Source: Dolichospermum sp. DET69 (GTDB taxonomy: Bacteria > Cyanobacteriota > Cyanobacteriia > Cyanobacteriales > Nostocaceae). Taken from it: DNA of 64,000 nt. Positions 1 to 7,954 of this stretch are shown here, piece after piece. Within the stretch, counting starts at the first letter, position 1, and every line of letters begins with the position of its first letter. A program made the translations under genes and the position numbers. The stretch lies in NCBI GenBank assembly GCA_017355425.1, contig CP070233.1, positions 2,335,501 to 2,399,500 of the forward strand, given 5' to 3'. Under the pieces are notes generated by a model, which saw only the letters and a list, made by a program, of their open reading frames with translations, was not told where the DNA came from and did no database searches.

Positions 1-115
1 AAACCTCATCTATTTTGAAACCTGAAGTAATGCGAGCATACTATGGTTTTCATCTTAGATGGGGTTTAACACAGAGTTTAAATTTTGTTTGAGAGTGTCA
101 ACTCATACCCAAATT

Positions 116-134
116 AAAAACCTACACCTGTTAG
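116..134 (-). repeat. Single copy of a miniature-element terminal repeat
   Basis: On the minus strand this reads ctaacaggtgtaggttttt. It is nearly the same as the two terminal inverted repeats of the miniature element at 54467-54685 (ctgacaggtgtaggttttt). Only one end is seen here, followed by the dispersed tatcctgcccgccc motif, so it is probably a relic. No gene is visible in bases 1-198. Confidence 0.5.
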
Positions 135-198
135 GGTATCCTGCCCGCCCTAATTATGCAAATTAAAAGCTTATCAGGTTACTCAATTCTAGCATAAT

Positions 199-2412
199 CT
201 ATTTTTCACTATCAATATACTTTTGCCACATTTGTTGATAAGCATTTTCCATCTTCCGTGCAAATTTCTTACCATTCCACAGGGGTGATGTTTGTCTTGA
301 CTTTTTCAGTTTCCAAACAATTTCTTGTCTTAATTTCTCATCTTTACCCAACTTCACACCCCAATCTACATACTCTTGGTCACTCCAAGCTAAACCTTCA
401 GTTACACCTACATTCATCATCATTGTATAACTATTACGCGCTGCAAATTGTTCTCCCACCCTGGTAACTAGGGGAATACCCATCCATAATGTTTCTAGAG
501 TTGTGGTTGCACCGTTATAGGGATAGGTATCTAAAACAATATCAGCGATCGCTAAATTAGCACGATGTTCCATATCTGTATCCGCAGAAGGTAGAAACCT
601 TAACTGTTTGAAATCAACACCTTCCGCTTCTGCAATTGGTGCAATAAAATCTTGTAAATCTTGATGATTACTGCGATGACTTTTGAGGAGAAAATAACTA
701 TGAGGAACTTGTTTAATAATTTGCATTTGCAAACGAATATTATGGGGATTACGTTTTACTCCTGTTTGGGAACTAAAATAAATAATCCCATCATCAGGAA
801 TATCTAAAGATTCTCTGTTGATAGTTGGTGTTCCGACAATAAAGCCATCAATACCAATATAATTTTCAGGGAGGCGCCAAATTTTTTCCGTATAATAATC
901 CTGTGCTGATTCTGGTAATACATAGTTATCAGCAATAAAATAATCAACTCCGGGGAAACCAGTTGCATCATACCCCAACCAAGTAACTTGAATTGGTGCA
1001 GGTTTCAAGGCCAAAATAGCACAATTCCCATAGGATGTTAAACTATCTAAATCAACTAATATATCTATTTCATCTTCGTTAATTTTATCTGCAACTGTGG
1101 CTATAGGCAAACCTCCTTGATAAAAAGAATCACCAAATTCCTTTTTATAAGCTTGTTGTTGTGGATCTTCTGAAAGATCACCTAAAGAATATAAACGAAC
1201 ATCAAATTGTTGGCGATCATGATATTTTAATAACCACCAAGCCAAAAAACCCACAGAATGAGTCCGAAAACATCCTGATAAATAGCCTATTCTTAAAGGA
1301 CGTTCACTCAAAGAAGGACGAGGTGAAAGAAAACGTTTTTGATAAGTGCTAATATATTCAGGAAACTTTTGCGATATAAATTCTTGACATAACCCTGCTA
1401 TTCTATTGCGAATTAATCTATTTTCACCAGGATTATCTTCCATGTATAGTAAAAAAGCACCCACAGCCAACATTTGTACTAAACCTTCACCTTGTATCTG
1501 ACTGCTGACAAGATTCGCTAACAAGAATTTATATTGTTGGTAAGATTGAACTGTTTTTTGCCAATTATTACAGGAAGTTAAAAATGCTTCCATTAAAAAT
1601 TGATTACCCATAATTTGATCAATGGGTTGTTGAGCAAGTTCTAAATATTTATGAGACCAATCTATAGAATCTTTACTATAATTTCTTCCTAGTCTTTGCA
1701 GAGGAGAAATAATTTTGTTCATACAATTGATAGCAGTTAAATTATCAGTTGCTAAACAGAGGGCAATTTTAGCAAAATAAACTGACATCTGCTGGTAGAA
1801 AAAATAATGATAGGCATCAGCTTTTTCGAGTAATAATTTAACAATATTCTCAGAACTTAATAAATTAGGAATCAATACTTCCAAAAGTTTATTTATAAAC
1901 TCAGGGATATTAACTGGATCAGCAAGAGTAAGAGCTACTTTTTCAATAGCTTGAACTAATAATTTTTCATCAAAAACGAGAGGTTTTGTTAATTGAGATA
2001 AGGTTGCAGTTAATTCATTAACATTTATTTCTAAATCCTGAATTTTTAACTCATAATTTAGATCGATTATTTTTAAAAGATTATTAATATCATCAGCAAT
2101 AAATTCTTTAATGTGTTGACGAATTACCCAAGCCAATTTAAAATTGGAATTTTCTTCTTGTTGTTGAGCAGTATTTAACAAAATTGCTGTTAATTCTTGC
2201 AGCCATTGTTCTGACTCTTCTTCACCAAATTCAAGAAAAGGAGTCATCCAAGTAATTTGCGCTTCTTCTTCTTTTCCTGTTAATAATAAAACTAATCCTA
2301 AATACCAATAATTAGCAACTTCCCTAGGATTTTCAATGATATTTTGTTCATATTGTTCAATGGTTAATAAGATTGGCATTGCAGAAATTTTATTATCTAA
2401 CTGGTTAGTCAT
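199..2412 (-). CDS. OGT/SPINDLY-type O-linked GlcNAc transferase-like glycosyltransferase (GT41)
   Basis: A 737-residue protein. Residues 1-360 are helical and TPR-like, starting with a YWYLGLVLLLTGKEEEA repeat. Residues about 370-730 form the GT41 catalytic half: RIGYLSGCFRTHSVGFL near 375 with the conserved His, ALKPAPIQVTWLGYDATG near 485, and the nucleotide-sugar-binding LDTYPYNGATTTLETLWMG near 640. GT41 enzymes move a sugar from a UDP- or GDP-sugar to Ser/Thr of proteins in the cytoplasm. The gene lies about 170 bp downstream of a pilin-like gene on the same strand and shares its TPR-plus-transferase design with the GT61 protein at 7955-10525. Glycosylation of pilins or other surface proteins is an inference. 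The ATG start follows AAGG. Confidence 0.88.
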   Translation of the reverse strand: MTNQLDNKISAMPILLTIEQYEQNIIENPREVANYWYLGLVLLLTGKEEEAQITWMTPFLEFGEEESEQWLQELTAILLNTAQQQEENSNFKLAWVIRQHIKEFIADDINNLLKIIDLNYELKIQDLEINVNELTATLSQLTKPLVFDEKLLVQAIEKVALTLADPVNIPEFINKLLEVLIPNLLSSENIVKLLLEKADAYHYFFYQQMSVYFAKIALCLATDNLTAINCMNKIISPLQRLGRNYSKDSIDWSHKYLELAQQPIDQIMGNQFLMEAFLTSCNNWQKTVQSYQQYKFLLANLVSSQIQGEGLVQMLAVGAFLLYMEDNPGENRLIRNRIAGLCQEFISQKFPEYISTYQKRFLSPRPSLSERPLRIGYLSGCFRTHSVGFLAWWLLKYHDRQQFDVRLYSLGDLSEDPQQQAYKKEFGDSFYQGGLPIATVADKINEDEIDILVDLDSLTSYGNCAILALKPAPIQVTWLGYDATGFPGVDYFIADNYVLPESAQDYYTEKIWRLPENYIGIDGFIVGTPTINRESLDIPDDGIIYFSSQTGVKRNPHNIRLQMQIIKQVPHSYFLLKSHRSNHQDLQDFIAPIAEAEGVDFKQLRFLPSADTDMEHRANLAIADIVLDTYPYNGATTTLETLWMGIPLVTRVGEQFAARNSYTMMMNVGVTEGLAWSDQEYVDWGVKLGKDEKLRQEIVWKLKKSRQTSPLWNGKKFARKMENAYQQMWQKYIDSEK

Positions 2413-2580
2413 GATTGAAAACCTTGAACTTGGTTTTAAATAAGCTTTAAAATCAAAATAAATTTAGGTATTAAGAATTTACAAAATCCGTTAACACCTA
2501 AACTATGGCAATAAATTATATCAAAAAAAACGCTAGATGAATTTGCATCTAGCATTTTCAAACATAAACAATAAAGAGAT

Positions 2581-3093
2581 TTACTTCATGTTTTCCCCAC
2601 TAGCACAGGCTGCATTCGCACCTGTTCCGAGTGTAAGTGTAGGAGGAGTAGTAGTAACAACAGTTGTCTGGCAAGCAATAGCAGAAGTTTGTCCACTAGT
2701 AAGAACGACTACACCACCAGAAAAACTTTTGAGAGAGCCAGCATCTTGAGATGTTGCTGTCACACTTGTACTGACAGCATCAGCAGTAGGGATTGCATAA
2801 ACATAGTTAGTAGTTTGGGTAGGAATACCAATTTGCAGATTAGGAAAGGTAGCAGCAAAGGATGTATTTTCAATCCGGTAGGACTGTTGCGCCCTGTTAA
2901 TTGAACCAATATAGGTTTTAGCTTCTGACTGTTTAGCTTTTGCCGCTTGGTTGAGGAAAGAAGGTAGAGCGATCGCAGAAAGAATACCGATAATAATGAT
3001 TACAACTAACAATTCAATCAGGGTGAAACCTTCGTTATCTTTCTTTTTACCGAGGAGGTGTTGGATGAATTTAGCTTTTAGTTCAGTTTTCAT
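2581..3093 (-). CDS. Type IV pilin-like protein (cyanobacterial GspG/H-type), copy 1
   Basis: A 170-residue prepilin-type protein. A basic leader of about 21 residues ends in Gly and is followed by FTLIELLVV, the prepilin peptidase (PilD) cleavage and N-methylation site with Glu+5. One hydrophobic helix follows, then SEAKTYIGSINRAQQSYR, the usual start of the cyanobacterial minor-pilin globular domain. The tail is rich in Thr/Ser/Ala with two Cys that could form a disulfide. The protein should insert in the inner membrane and enter a pilus or pseudopilus. The gene is a paralog of 6872-7387, with shared leader DNA. The Ser/Thr-rich tail could be a glycosylation target for the neighbouring transferases (inference). 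Confidence 0.9.
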   Translation of the reverse strand: MKTELKAKFIQHLLGKKKDNEGFTLIELLVVIIIIGILSAIALPSFLNQAAKAKQSEAKTYIGSINRAQQSYRIENTSFAATFPNLQIGIPTQTTNYVYAIPTADAVSTSVTATSQDAGSLKSFSGGVVVLTSGQTSAIACQTTVVTTTPPTLTLGTGANAACASGENMK

Positions 3094-3175
3094 AAGAGTT
3101 TTCCTTGGGGTTCTGTGTTGCTTGTTTCCTTATGTAAATAACTTACCCACTTCTGATCAATTTCATATCACCTCC
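3094..3175 (-). promoter_or_regulatory. Conserved 5' leader of pilin copy 1
   Basis: The first ~80 bases upstream of this pilin closely match those upstream of the second pilin (7388-7467). Shared blocks, read towards the gene, are an attgat/attaaat stretch, gtgggtaa(g/c)ttatt, ggaaacaa, and a final ccccaaggaaaac with AAGGA as ribosome binding site. Coding and leader sequence were therefore duplicated together. The leader may carry the promoter or a translational control site, but no clear -35/-10 pair was identified. Bases 3176-3437 hold no gene that I can support. Confidence 0.5.
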
Positions 3176-3437
3176 GAAAAAAATTTTTTTACTAGTTCTA
3201 AATGTGGGTGGAAAATAGGCTAGAATGCCCATATAGAGCTACTTTCACTATGTAGAGAATAAAGACTGATCAAAGTCAATGAATTTTATTATGCTTCTGT
3301 TCAGGCTGAAAATAGACATTGCTACTATATTTGTCACTCTTAAGCTCTTACTCTCTGTGCCTGGAGCGTCTCTGCGTGTTAGCGAAGCGGGGCGAAGCCT
3401 GATAAATTCATCCTTGATTTGAGCGATCAATCGCTGA

Positions 3438-4766
3438 CTACGAACTAGAATCAAGCATGATGTAATCAAAATCCTGTAGAATCAAGAGTAGCTTTTGCAA
3501 TAGACGGAAAACTGTCACTTTCTCTATAGGTGCTGCTGTGACAGGATTAATCGGTCTAACCTGTTGCCAATATTCCACCAATGACATCATTGATAGAGGT
3601 TTTTCAAACAAGGGTAATAAGCAAAGAGTCATTGAGCTATCTACATGAATCACTTCTTCATCTAAAGCTAGATATTTACGGATAGGAAAAGTTTTACCTT
3701 CGCTGAGATAACCAATAATTTCTGTTTTCAACTCAGAAGTATTTAACTGTGGATGCAGATATACAGTTGCATTTTCCCAGTGAGAATCAGACCATTCGGA
3801 AACTGGTACAAAAGAATGTGCTGCTTGGGGATGTCCACACCAAAAATCTAATAATCTATGAACTGGGTGAAGTAGTTCAAATAAATGTAAACTATCTTCG
3901 GTAGATATTTCTAGTAACCCCATTGCTAGAAAAGCAGGTAAATTATCTGGTTCTTTAAATAATTTTATTAAGTCCCATTGTCGCCAGTTTCTCATTTTGA
4001 TAAACTCTAAATCAGCCGCTCTTAAAGACGAAAACATATCATTAATTGTGTAACCTGTATCTCCTTGAAATAAGAAATTCATGAGAATATTCTCTTGTCT
4101 GTCTTCTCCTTCATAGATAGAATTCCAAGTTGCAGCTTTAAGATTGACATCATCCTTCAACGCTTGCATTGTTTCCACAACCATTTCCATCTCTAGTTCT
4201 CCTGGATTATCATCCATCAAACCCATCAAACTGAATAGTTTTTGAGCGCGAAAATGGGAGACTCTTTGCAGTGAACTATGTAGATTAGCTCTAATAATGC
4301 CCTCTGGCTTTAATACAGATTTCATAGCTTGTAATGCCACATCTATATCTGGGAAAAGATAGAGAACTTCATCACAATTAATATAATCAAATTTATAATT
4401 TAACTTAGCTATATCATAGATTGATAAAACATGAAATTCGGTATTGTCAAAACCATGATATTCTAATCGCTGACGGGCTAGTTTAACAGATGCTTCTGAT
4501 ATATCAACACCCACAATTTTTGCACCAGGATTAGCTTCTGCTAAAATTAAAGATTTATAACCAGTACCACAGCCAGCATCTAAAATTACTTTCTCTTTGC
4601 TGTCTATAACTTTTTGATTTCTGAGATAATAAGACGTGACTATGTTATGAATATACAGAGCATTTGCATCATCTTTAGGAGATTCATCAAGAGGACGATT
4701 TGGATATGGTGCGCTATCAAATTGCTTACGGATTTTATCCCATAAATCAGAGTTGGAATTATTCAT
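3438..4766 (-). CDS. Class I SAM-dependent methyltransferase
   Basis: A 442-residue protein. Residues about 55-175 carry the Rossmann methyltransferase core: motif I VILDAGCGTGYKSL (SAM-binding Gly loop), motif II VGVDISEASVKLARQRL with the acidic residue for the ribose, and a post-II FDYINCDEVLYLFPD. The 250-residue C-terminal part is not recognised. The substrate cannot be told from sequence. Its position between two pilin genes and two glycosyltransferases suggests a role in modifying surface proteins or glycans, but it is well spaced from its neighbours and may be independent. The ATG start fits the family's typical N-terminus. Confidence 0.8.
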   Translation of the reverse strand: MNNSNSDLWDKIRKQFDSAPYPNRPLDESPKDDANALYIHNIVTSYYLRNQKVIDSKEKVILDAGCGTGYKSLILAEANPGAKIVGVDISEASVKLARQRLEYHGFDNTEFHVLSIYDIAKLNYKFDYINCDEVLYLFPDIDVALQAMKSVLKPEGIIRANLHSSLQRVSHFRAQKLFSLMGLMDDNPGELEMEMVVETMQALKDDVNLKAATWNSIYEGEDRQENILMNFLFQGDTGYTINDMFSSLRAADLEFIKMRNWRQWDLIKLFKEPDNLPAFLAMGLLEISTEDSLHLFELLHPVHRLLDFWCGHPQAAHSFVPVSEWSDSHWENATVYLHPQLNTSELKTEIIGYLSEGKTFPIRKYLALDEEVIHVDSSMTLCLLPLFEKPLSMMSLVEYWQQVRPINPVTAAPIEKVTVFRLLQKLLLILQDFDYIMLDSSS

Positions 4767-4888
4767 AAAAATTATTATTACACCTAAAATTTTCGATAGT
4801 AACTATGAATTAGTTGAAACCATACATGATTTTACTTAGCCAACACAATGAAGTAACAAAACTTAATTAAAATAATTGAGGATCTGTT

Positions 4889-4907
4889 ATAATGCAATTT
4901 GCATTAT
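4889..4907. promoter_or_regulatory. Perfect palindrome upstream of a Uma2 gene (operator candidate)
   Basis: ATAATGCAA-T-TTGCATTAT is a perfect 9-bp inverted repeat with a one-base centre, 25 bases before the Uma2 start at 4933. It also embeds a TATAAT-like hexamer (4887-4892). The position fits an operator over a -10 region. No regulator is assigned. Confidence 0.4.
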
Positions 4908-4932
4908 ATGTCAAAAATAGGGTGAGTCAATT

Positions 4933-5553
4933 ATGGTTCAAGCCTTACCTCAAATCAAATTAGTCACCTTTGAAGAGTTTATAGAGTGGTATCCAAATAC
5001 AGGTATCCGCTATGAACTACATGATGGAGTAATTGTAGAAATGACACCACCCGGAGGAGATCATGAAGAAATTGTCGGGTTTTTGGTTGGAGAAATAGTT
5101 ACACAATACAAACAGCTAAAATTTCCCTATTTTATTCCCAAAACTGCTTTAATTAAACCACCAAACAGCAAATCAGCGTACTCACCAGATATACTGCTGT
5201 TAAATCGGTCTAATCTGGTGAATGAACCTTTATGGAAAAAACAGTCTACCATTAGTGAATCTGCTTCTGTCCCTATTGTGGTGGAGATTGTCAGCACAAA
5301 TTGGCGTGATGATTACTACAAGAAATTAGCTGACTACGAACAAATGGGTATTGTTGAATATTGGATTGTTGATTATGCTGCTTTAGGTGGTAGAACATTT
5401 ATTGGTAATCCTAAACAGCCTACTATTTCTATTTATCATCTGATAGATGAGGAATATCAGGTTAGTCAGTTTAGAGATGATGATTTGATAATATCACCAA
5501 CTTTCCCACATTTACATTTAACTGCTAATCAAATTTTTAAAGCCGGTGTTTAA
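4933..5553 (+). CDS. Uma2-family (DUF820) PD-(D/E)xK nuclease-fold protein, copy 1
   Basis: A 206-residue member of the very abundant cyanobacterial Uma2/DUF820 family. Visible family marks are the N-terminal TFEEFIEWYPNTGIRYELHDG block, the acidic SPDILLLNRS strand, and VVEIVSTNWRDDYYKKLADY, which supply the D...E-x-x and downstream K of a restriction-like nuclease core. Biochemical roles of this family are poorly known. Two further family members lie in this window (50459-51034 and 62542-63201), but the three are too different to be recent copies. A perfect palindrome lies just upstream. Confidence 0.85.
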   Translation: MVQALPQIKLVTFEEFIEWYPNTGIRYELHDGVIVEMTPPGGDHEEIVGFLVGEIVTQYKQLKFPYFIPKTALIKPPNSKSAYSPDILLLNRSNLVNEPLWKKQSTISESASVPIVVEIVSTNWRDDYYKKLADYEQMGIVEYWIVDYAALGGRTFIGNPKQPTISIYHLIDEEYQVSQFRDDDLIISPTFPHLHLTANQIFKAGV

Positions 5554-5559
5554 ATTATA

Positions 5560-5632
5560 CTAAACGCCTGCGTGGGTTAAAATTTGAGTCCGCGAAGGCG
5601 GACTTTGCTTGTGTAGTAGTGATTTCTAATCG
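5560..5632 (+). repeat. Partial copy of the miniature element seen at 7637-7813
   Basis: This stretch contains gcctgcgtgggtt, the hairpin AGTCCGCGAAGGCGGACT (5587-5604), then tttgcttgtgtagtag and tcgcc. It matches the right half of the element at 7637-7813, where the hairpin is AGTCCACGCAGGTGGACT. Two stem positions (G-C here, A-T there) changed together. The GTG-initiated extension of the following permease gene falls inside this repeat, which argues against that start. Confidence 0.6.
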
Positions 5633-5651
5633 CCATATACTTTTTACCTCA

Positions 5652-6542
5652 ATGACAATTACAAAAAAGCAATTACCAAGTTTCCTTAAATTTACGAAAA
5701 ATCCCACACTATCCCAGCGATTGATGGCAATTGGGATCGGTATGACCCTATTTTTCATCTTCTTAGCCTTTTTTGCACCTGTATTCCAAAGTTGGGGGTG
5801 GTTGCAAAACCCGAAAGAATTTCTTTCTAACCCTATTCATGAACCACCTTCGGCTAAACATTGGTTTGGAACAAGTCGTTTAGGTTATGATGTCTTTTCT
5901 CGGAGTGTGTTTGGGGTACAAGCCGCGCTGCAAGTGGTGACTTTAGCAACATCCTTGAGTATGATCATTGGTGTGCCTTTGGGAATGGTCAGCGGTTATT
6001 TGGGGGGGAAATTAGATAAAGCCCTGTTATTTCTCATGGATAGTATTTATACTTTACCAGGATTGCTACTGTCAGTGACCTTGGCTTTCGTGGTGGGCAG
6101 AGGAATCTTAAATGCAGCGATCGCCATTAGTATAGCCTATATTCCCCAATATTATCGCGTAGTCCGTAACCACACCGTCAGCGTCAAAACCGAAGTATAC
6201 ATCGAAGCTGCCCAAGCAATGGGGGCTTCTACCTGGGTTGTTTTATCCAGATATCTATTTTTCAACGTCATTCAAAGCGTCCCCGTTCTCTTTACCCTCA
6301 ACGCCGCAGATGCCATATTAGTTTTAGGCGGTTTAGGATTTTTAGGGTTAGGATTACCCGAAGAAGTACCAGAATGGGGATATGATTTAAAACAAGCTCT
6401 AGAAGCACTACCTACAGGCATTTGGTGGACTACCTTATTTCCTGGTTTAGCAATGACAACCTTGGTAGTAGGGTTATCACTACTTGGTGAGGGGTTAAAT
6501 GAATTTGTCAATCCTCGGCTGAGAAGAGAAAATAGGCAATAG
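5652..6542 (+). CDS. ABC transporter permease, Dpp/Opp (DppC/OppC) type
   Basis: A 296-residue integral membrane protein. It has the N-terminal OppC-type segment (MTLFFIFLAFFAPVFQSWGW) and the periplasmic HWFGTSRLGYDVFSRSVFG block that marks this permease subgroup. Five further membrane helices follow, with the cytoplasmic EAA loop (YIEAAQAMGASTWVVLSRYL) that docks on the ATPase. It should be half of the channel for peptide or nickel-type import. No binding protein, DppB-type partner or ATPase lies nearby, so the rest of the transporter must be elsewhere. The ATG at 5652 is preferred to a GTG at 5619, because the extra 11 residues come from a repeat. Confidence 0.88.
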   Translation: MTITKKQLPSFLKFTKNPTLSQRLMAIGIGMTLFFIFLAFFAPVFQSWGWLQNPKEFLSNPIHEPPSAKHWFGTSRLGYDVFSRSVFGVQAALQVVTLATSLSMIIGVPLGMVSGYLGGKLDKALLFLMDSIYTLPGLLLSVTLAFVVGRGILNAAIAISIAYIPQYYRVVRNHTVSVKTEVYIEAAQAMGASTWVVLSRYLFFNVIQSVPVLFTLNAADAILVLGGLGFLGLGLPEEVPEWGYDLKQALEALPTGIWWTTLFPGLAMTTLVVGLSLLGEGLNEFVNPRLRRENRQ

Positions 6543-6575
6543 TTTGATGATAACTGTAAAACAAAAGAGATAATT

Positions 6576-6773
6576 GTGAACGATAATATTACATTAATAG
6601 CGGCTGCTACAGGTGGATTTATGATTTCTGTAGCTTTATCGGGTATTCTCAAAGGCGCACCTGTAACAAATTGGCAGCAGGCACATCATAATTCACACTC
6701 GATTGTTAATGTGCAGATAATCAGTAAAATAATTGACTATCTATTTGAGCATGAACGATTAATCAATAGTTGA
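6576..6773 (+). CDS. Small hypothetical protein with one hydrophobic segment
   Basis: A 65-residue reading frame with a GTG start and an AGAGAT ribosome-binding-like stretch 6-7 bases upstream. It lies 33 bases after the permease. Residues 6-25 (TLIAAATGGFMISVALSGIL) are hydrophobic and could form one membrane helix. The rest is polar and unrecognised. Its place directly after the permease suggests co-transcription. It may equally be a non-coding chance frame. Confidence 0.35.
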   Translation: MNDNITLIAAATGGFMISVALSGILKGAPVTNWQQAHHNSHSIVNVQIISKIIDYLFEHERLINS

Positions 6774-6871
6774 TTCCTAGTATAGTACGGCGTAAGTTAA
6801 TGAATAATTCCGAATCTGTGAAAAGCTTATGCTGTATTTATTCTAAATTCTAAATTCATAAAAAAGCGGTA

Positions 6872-7387
6872 CTAGTCCATATTTCTCATCGTTCCTGTAC
6901 AAGCTGCACTAGTGGAAGTTAGACTAGGGGGAGTAACAGGATTATTAGCTTCTGTCCCGGCTGTTTGACAAGCAACTGCCAAGGTTTGTCCTGCTAAAAG
7001 AACAGTAACACCTCCATTAAAGCCTTTAAGAGCATTAGTATCATTAGGTGTTGCTGTAATAATGGCTGTATTAGCATCTATTGTCAGAATATAAATATAG
7101 TTATTAGTTGATGCTGGAATACCTATTTGTAGAGTATCAAGACTATTAGTAAATAATGTATTTTCCATTCTGTAGGCTTGCTGCGCTCTATTAACTGCAC
7201 CAATGTACATCTTTGCTTCTGATTGTCTCGCTTTTGCGGATTGGTTAAGAAAAGATGGTAAAGCAATAGCAGATAGAATACCGATGAGAATAAATACAAT
7301 TAACAGTTCAATAAGGGTAAACCCTTTATTATCTTTATTTTTACTCAGAATGTGTTGAACTAATGTGGTGTACAGTTCACTTTTCAT
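6872..7387 (-). CDS. Type IV pilin-like protein, copy 2
   Basis: A 171-residue paralog of the pilin at 2581-3093. A basic leader ends in Gly before FTLIELLIVF (cleavage and methylation site, Glu+5), followed by the conserved SEAKMYIGAVNRAQQAYRMEN block and a similar Ser/Thr-rich tail with two Cys. N-terminal halves are nearly identical and C-terminal halves have drifted. This fits duplication followed by divergence of the exposed surface. Expected location is the inner membrane, then a pilus or pseudopilus. It is followed downstream (minus strand) by convergent genes, so it is probably monocistronic. Confidence 0.9.
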   Translation of the reverse strand: MKSELYTTLVQHILSKNKDNKGFTLIELLIVFILIGILSAIALPSFLNQSAKARQSEAKMYIGAVNRAQQAYRMENTLFTNSLDTLQIGIPASTNNYIYILTIDANTAIITATPNDTNALKGFNGGVTVLLAGQTLAVACQTAGTEANNPVTPPSLTSTSAACTGTMRNMD

Positions 7388-7467
7388 CGTAGTTTTCCTT
7401 GGGGTGGAGTCTTATTTGTTTCCCTATCCAAATAAGTTACCCACATTTAATCAATTTCATAAATATG
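7388..7467 (-). promoter_or_regulatory. Conserved 5' leader of pilin copy 2
   Basis: This is the counterpart of 3094-3175. Shared blocks towards the gene are aaattgattaaatgtgggt, aacttattt, ggaaacaaat and ccccaaggaaaact just before the ATG. Conservation outside the coding region points to a retained promoter or mRNA leader. Confidence 0.5.
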
Positions 7468-7485
7468 TAGACACAATTAAATATA

Positions 7486-7857
7486 AAATGGGCAGGCAGG
7501 ATGCCCACCCCACAATAATAAATATATAACTCTTGTGGAGTGGGCTTCTAGCTTGCTAAGAGTCCAGAATATTATTTGATATTTATTTCAGCCTAAGCTG
7601 TTCCGCATTTAAATTGTCTAACCTGTTAGGAGTCTAAGAGGATGTTTGAAAAGTCTAATTTATTACTTGCCTTGGCGACTAGAAGTCGCGGCTACACAGA
7701 CAAAACCCACCTCCGTGGGTTTGAAACCCTTGATTTTTTTGTTAGTCCACGCAGGTGGACTTTGCTTGTGTAGTAGCGACTGACCGTCGCCGAAAACTTT
7801 TCAAACATCCTCTAAATATTGTGGGGTGGGCATCCTGCCCGCCCGAATATTTAAATT
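7486..7857. repeat. Composite repeat: inverted ggcaggatgcccaccccaca modules around a miniature element
   Basis: Near 7490-7515 the plus strand reads ggcaggatgcccaccccacaata. Near 7820-7845 the reverse complement of nearly the same string occurs. Between them are a weaker copy (7535-7556) and the complete miniature element at 7637-7813. A further copy of the module is at 55583-55606 and a fragment at 137-150. No coding sequence is seen in 7388-7954. Confidence 0.6.
7637..7813. mobile_element. 177-bp miniature inverted-repeat element
   Basis: Perfect 18-bp terminal inverted repeats, AGAGGATGTTTGAAAAGT at 7637-7654 and its complement at 7796-7813. Inside are hairpin modules: gtcgcggctacaca, acccacctccgtgggttt, and AGTCCACGCAGGTGGACT at 7744-7761. 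There is no transposase frame. Related ends (agaggxtxtttgatag) bound 37866-38145, and a partial copy is at 5560-5632. A target duplication is not clear. Confidence 0.7.
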
Positions 7858-7954
7858 AGGTGCGTTTTAGCCTATCTACTTATAACAATTTGATCTGATT
7901 TGTGAAAATAGCAAGATTCACATTTCCGAATTATTAAAGAAATTAGGTATCTTA

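Noticed and set aside
3248-3469. A 73-codon minus-strand frame beside the methyltransferase
   Set aside because: It includes dispersed repeat DNA (gcgtctctgcgtgttagcga type) and overlaps the methyltransferase 3' end. There is no domain or ribosome binding site.
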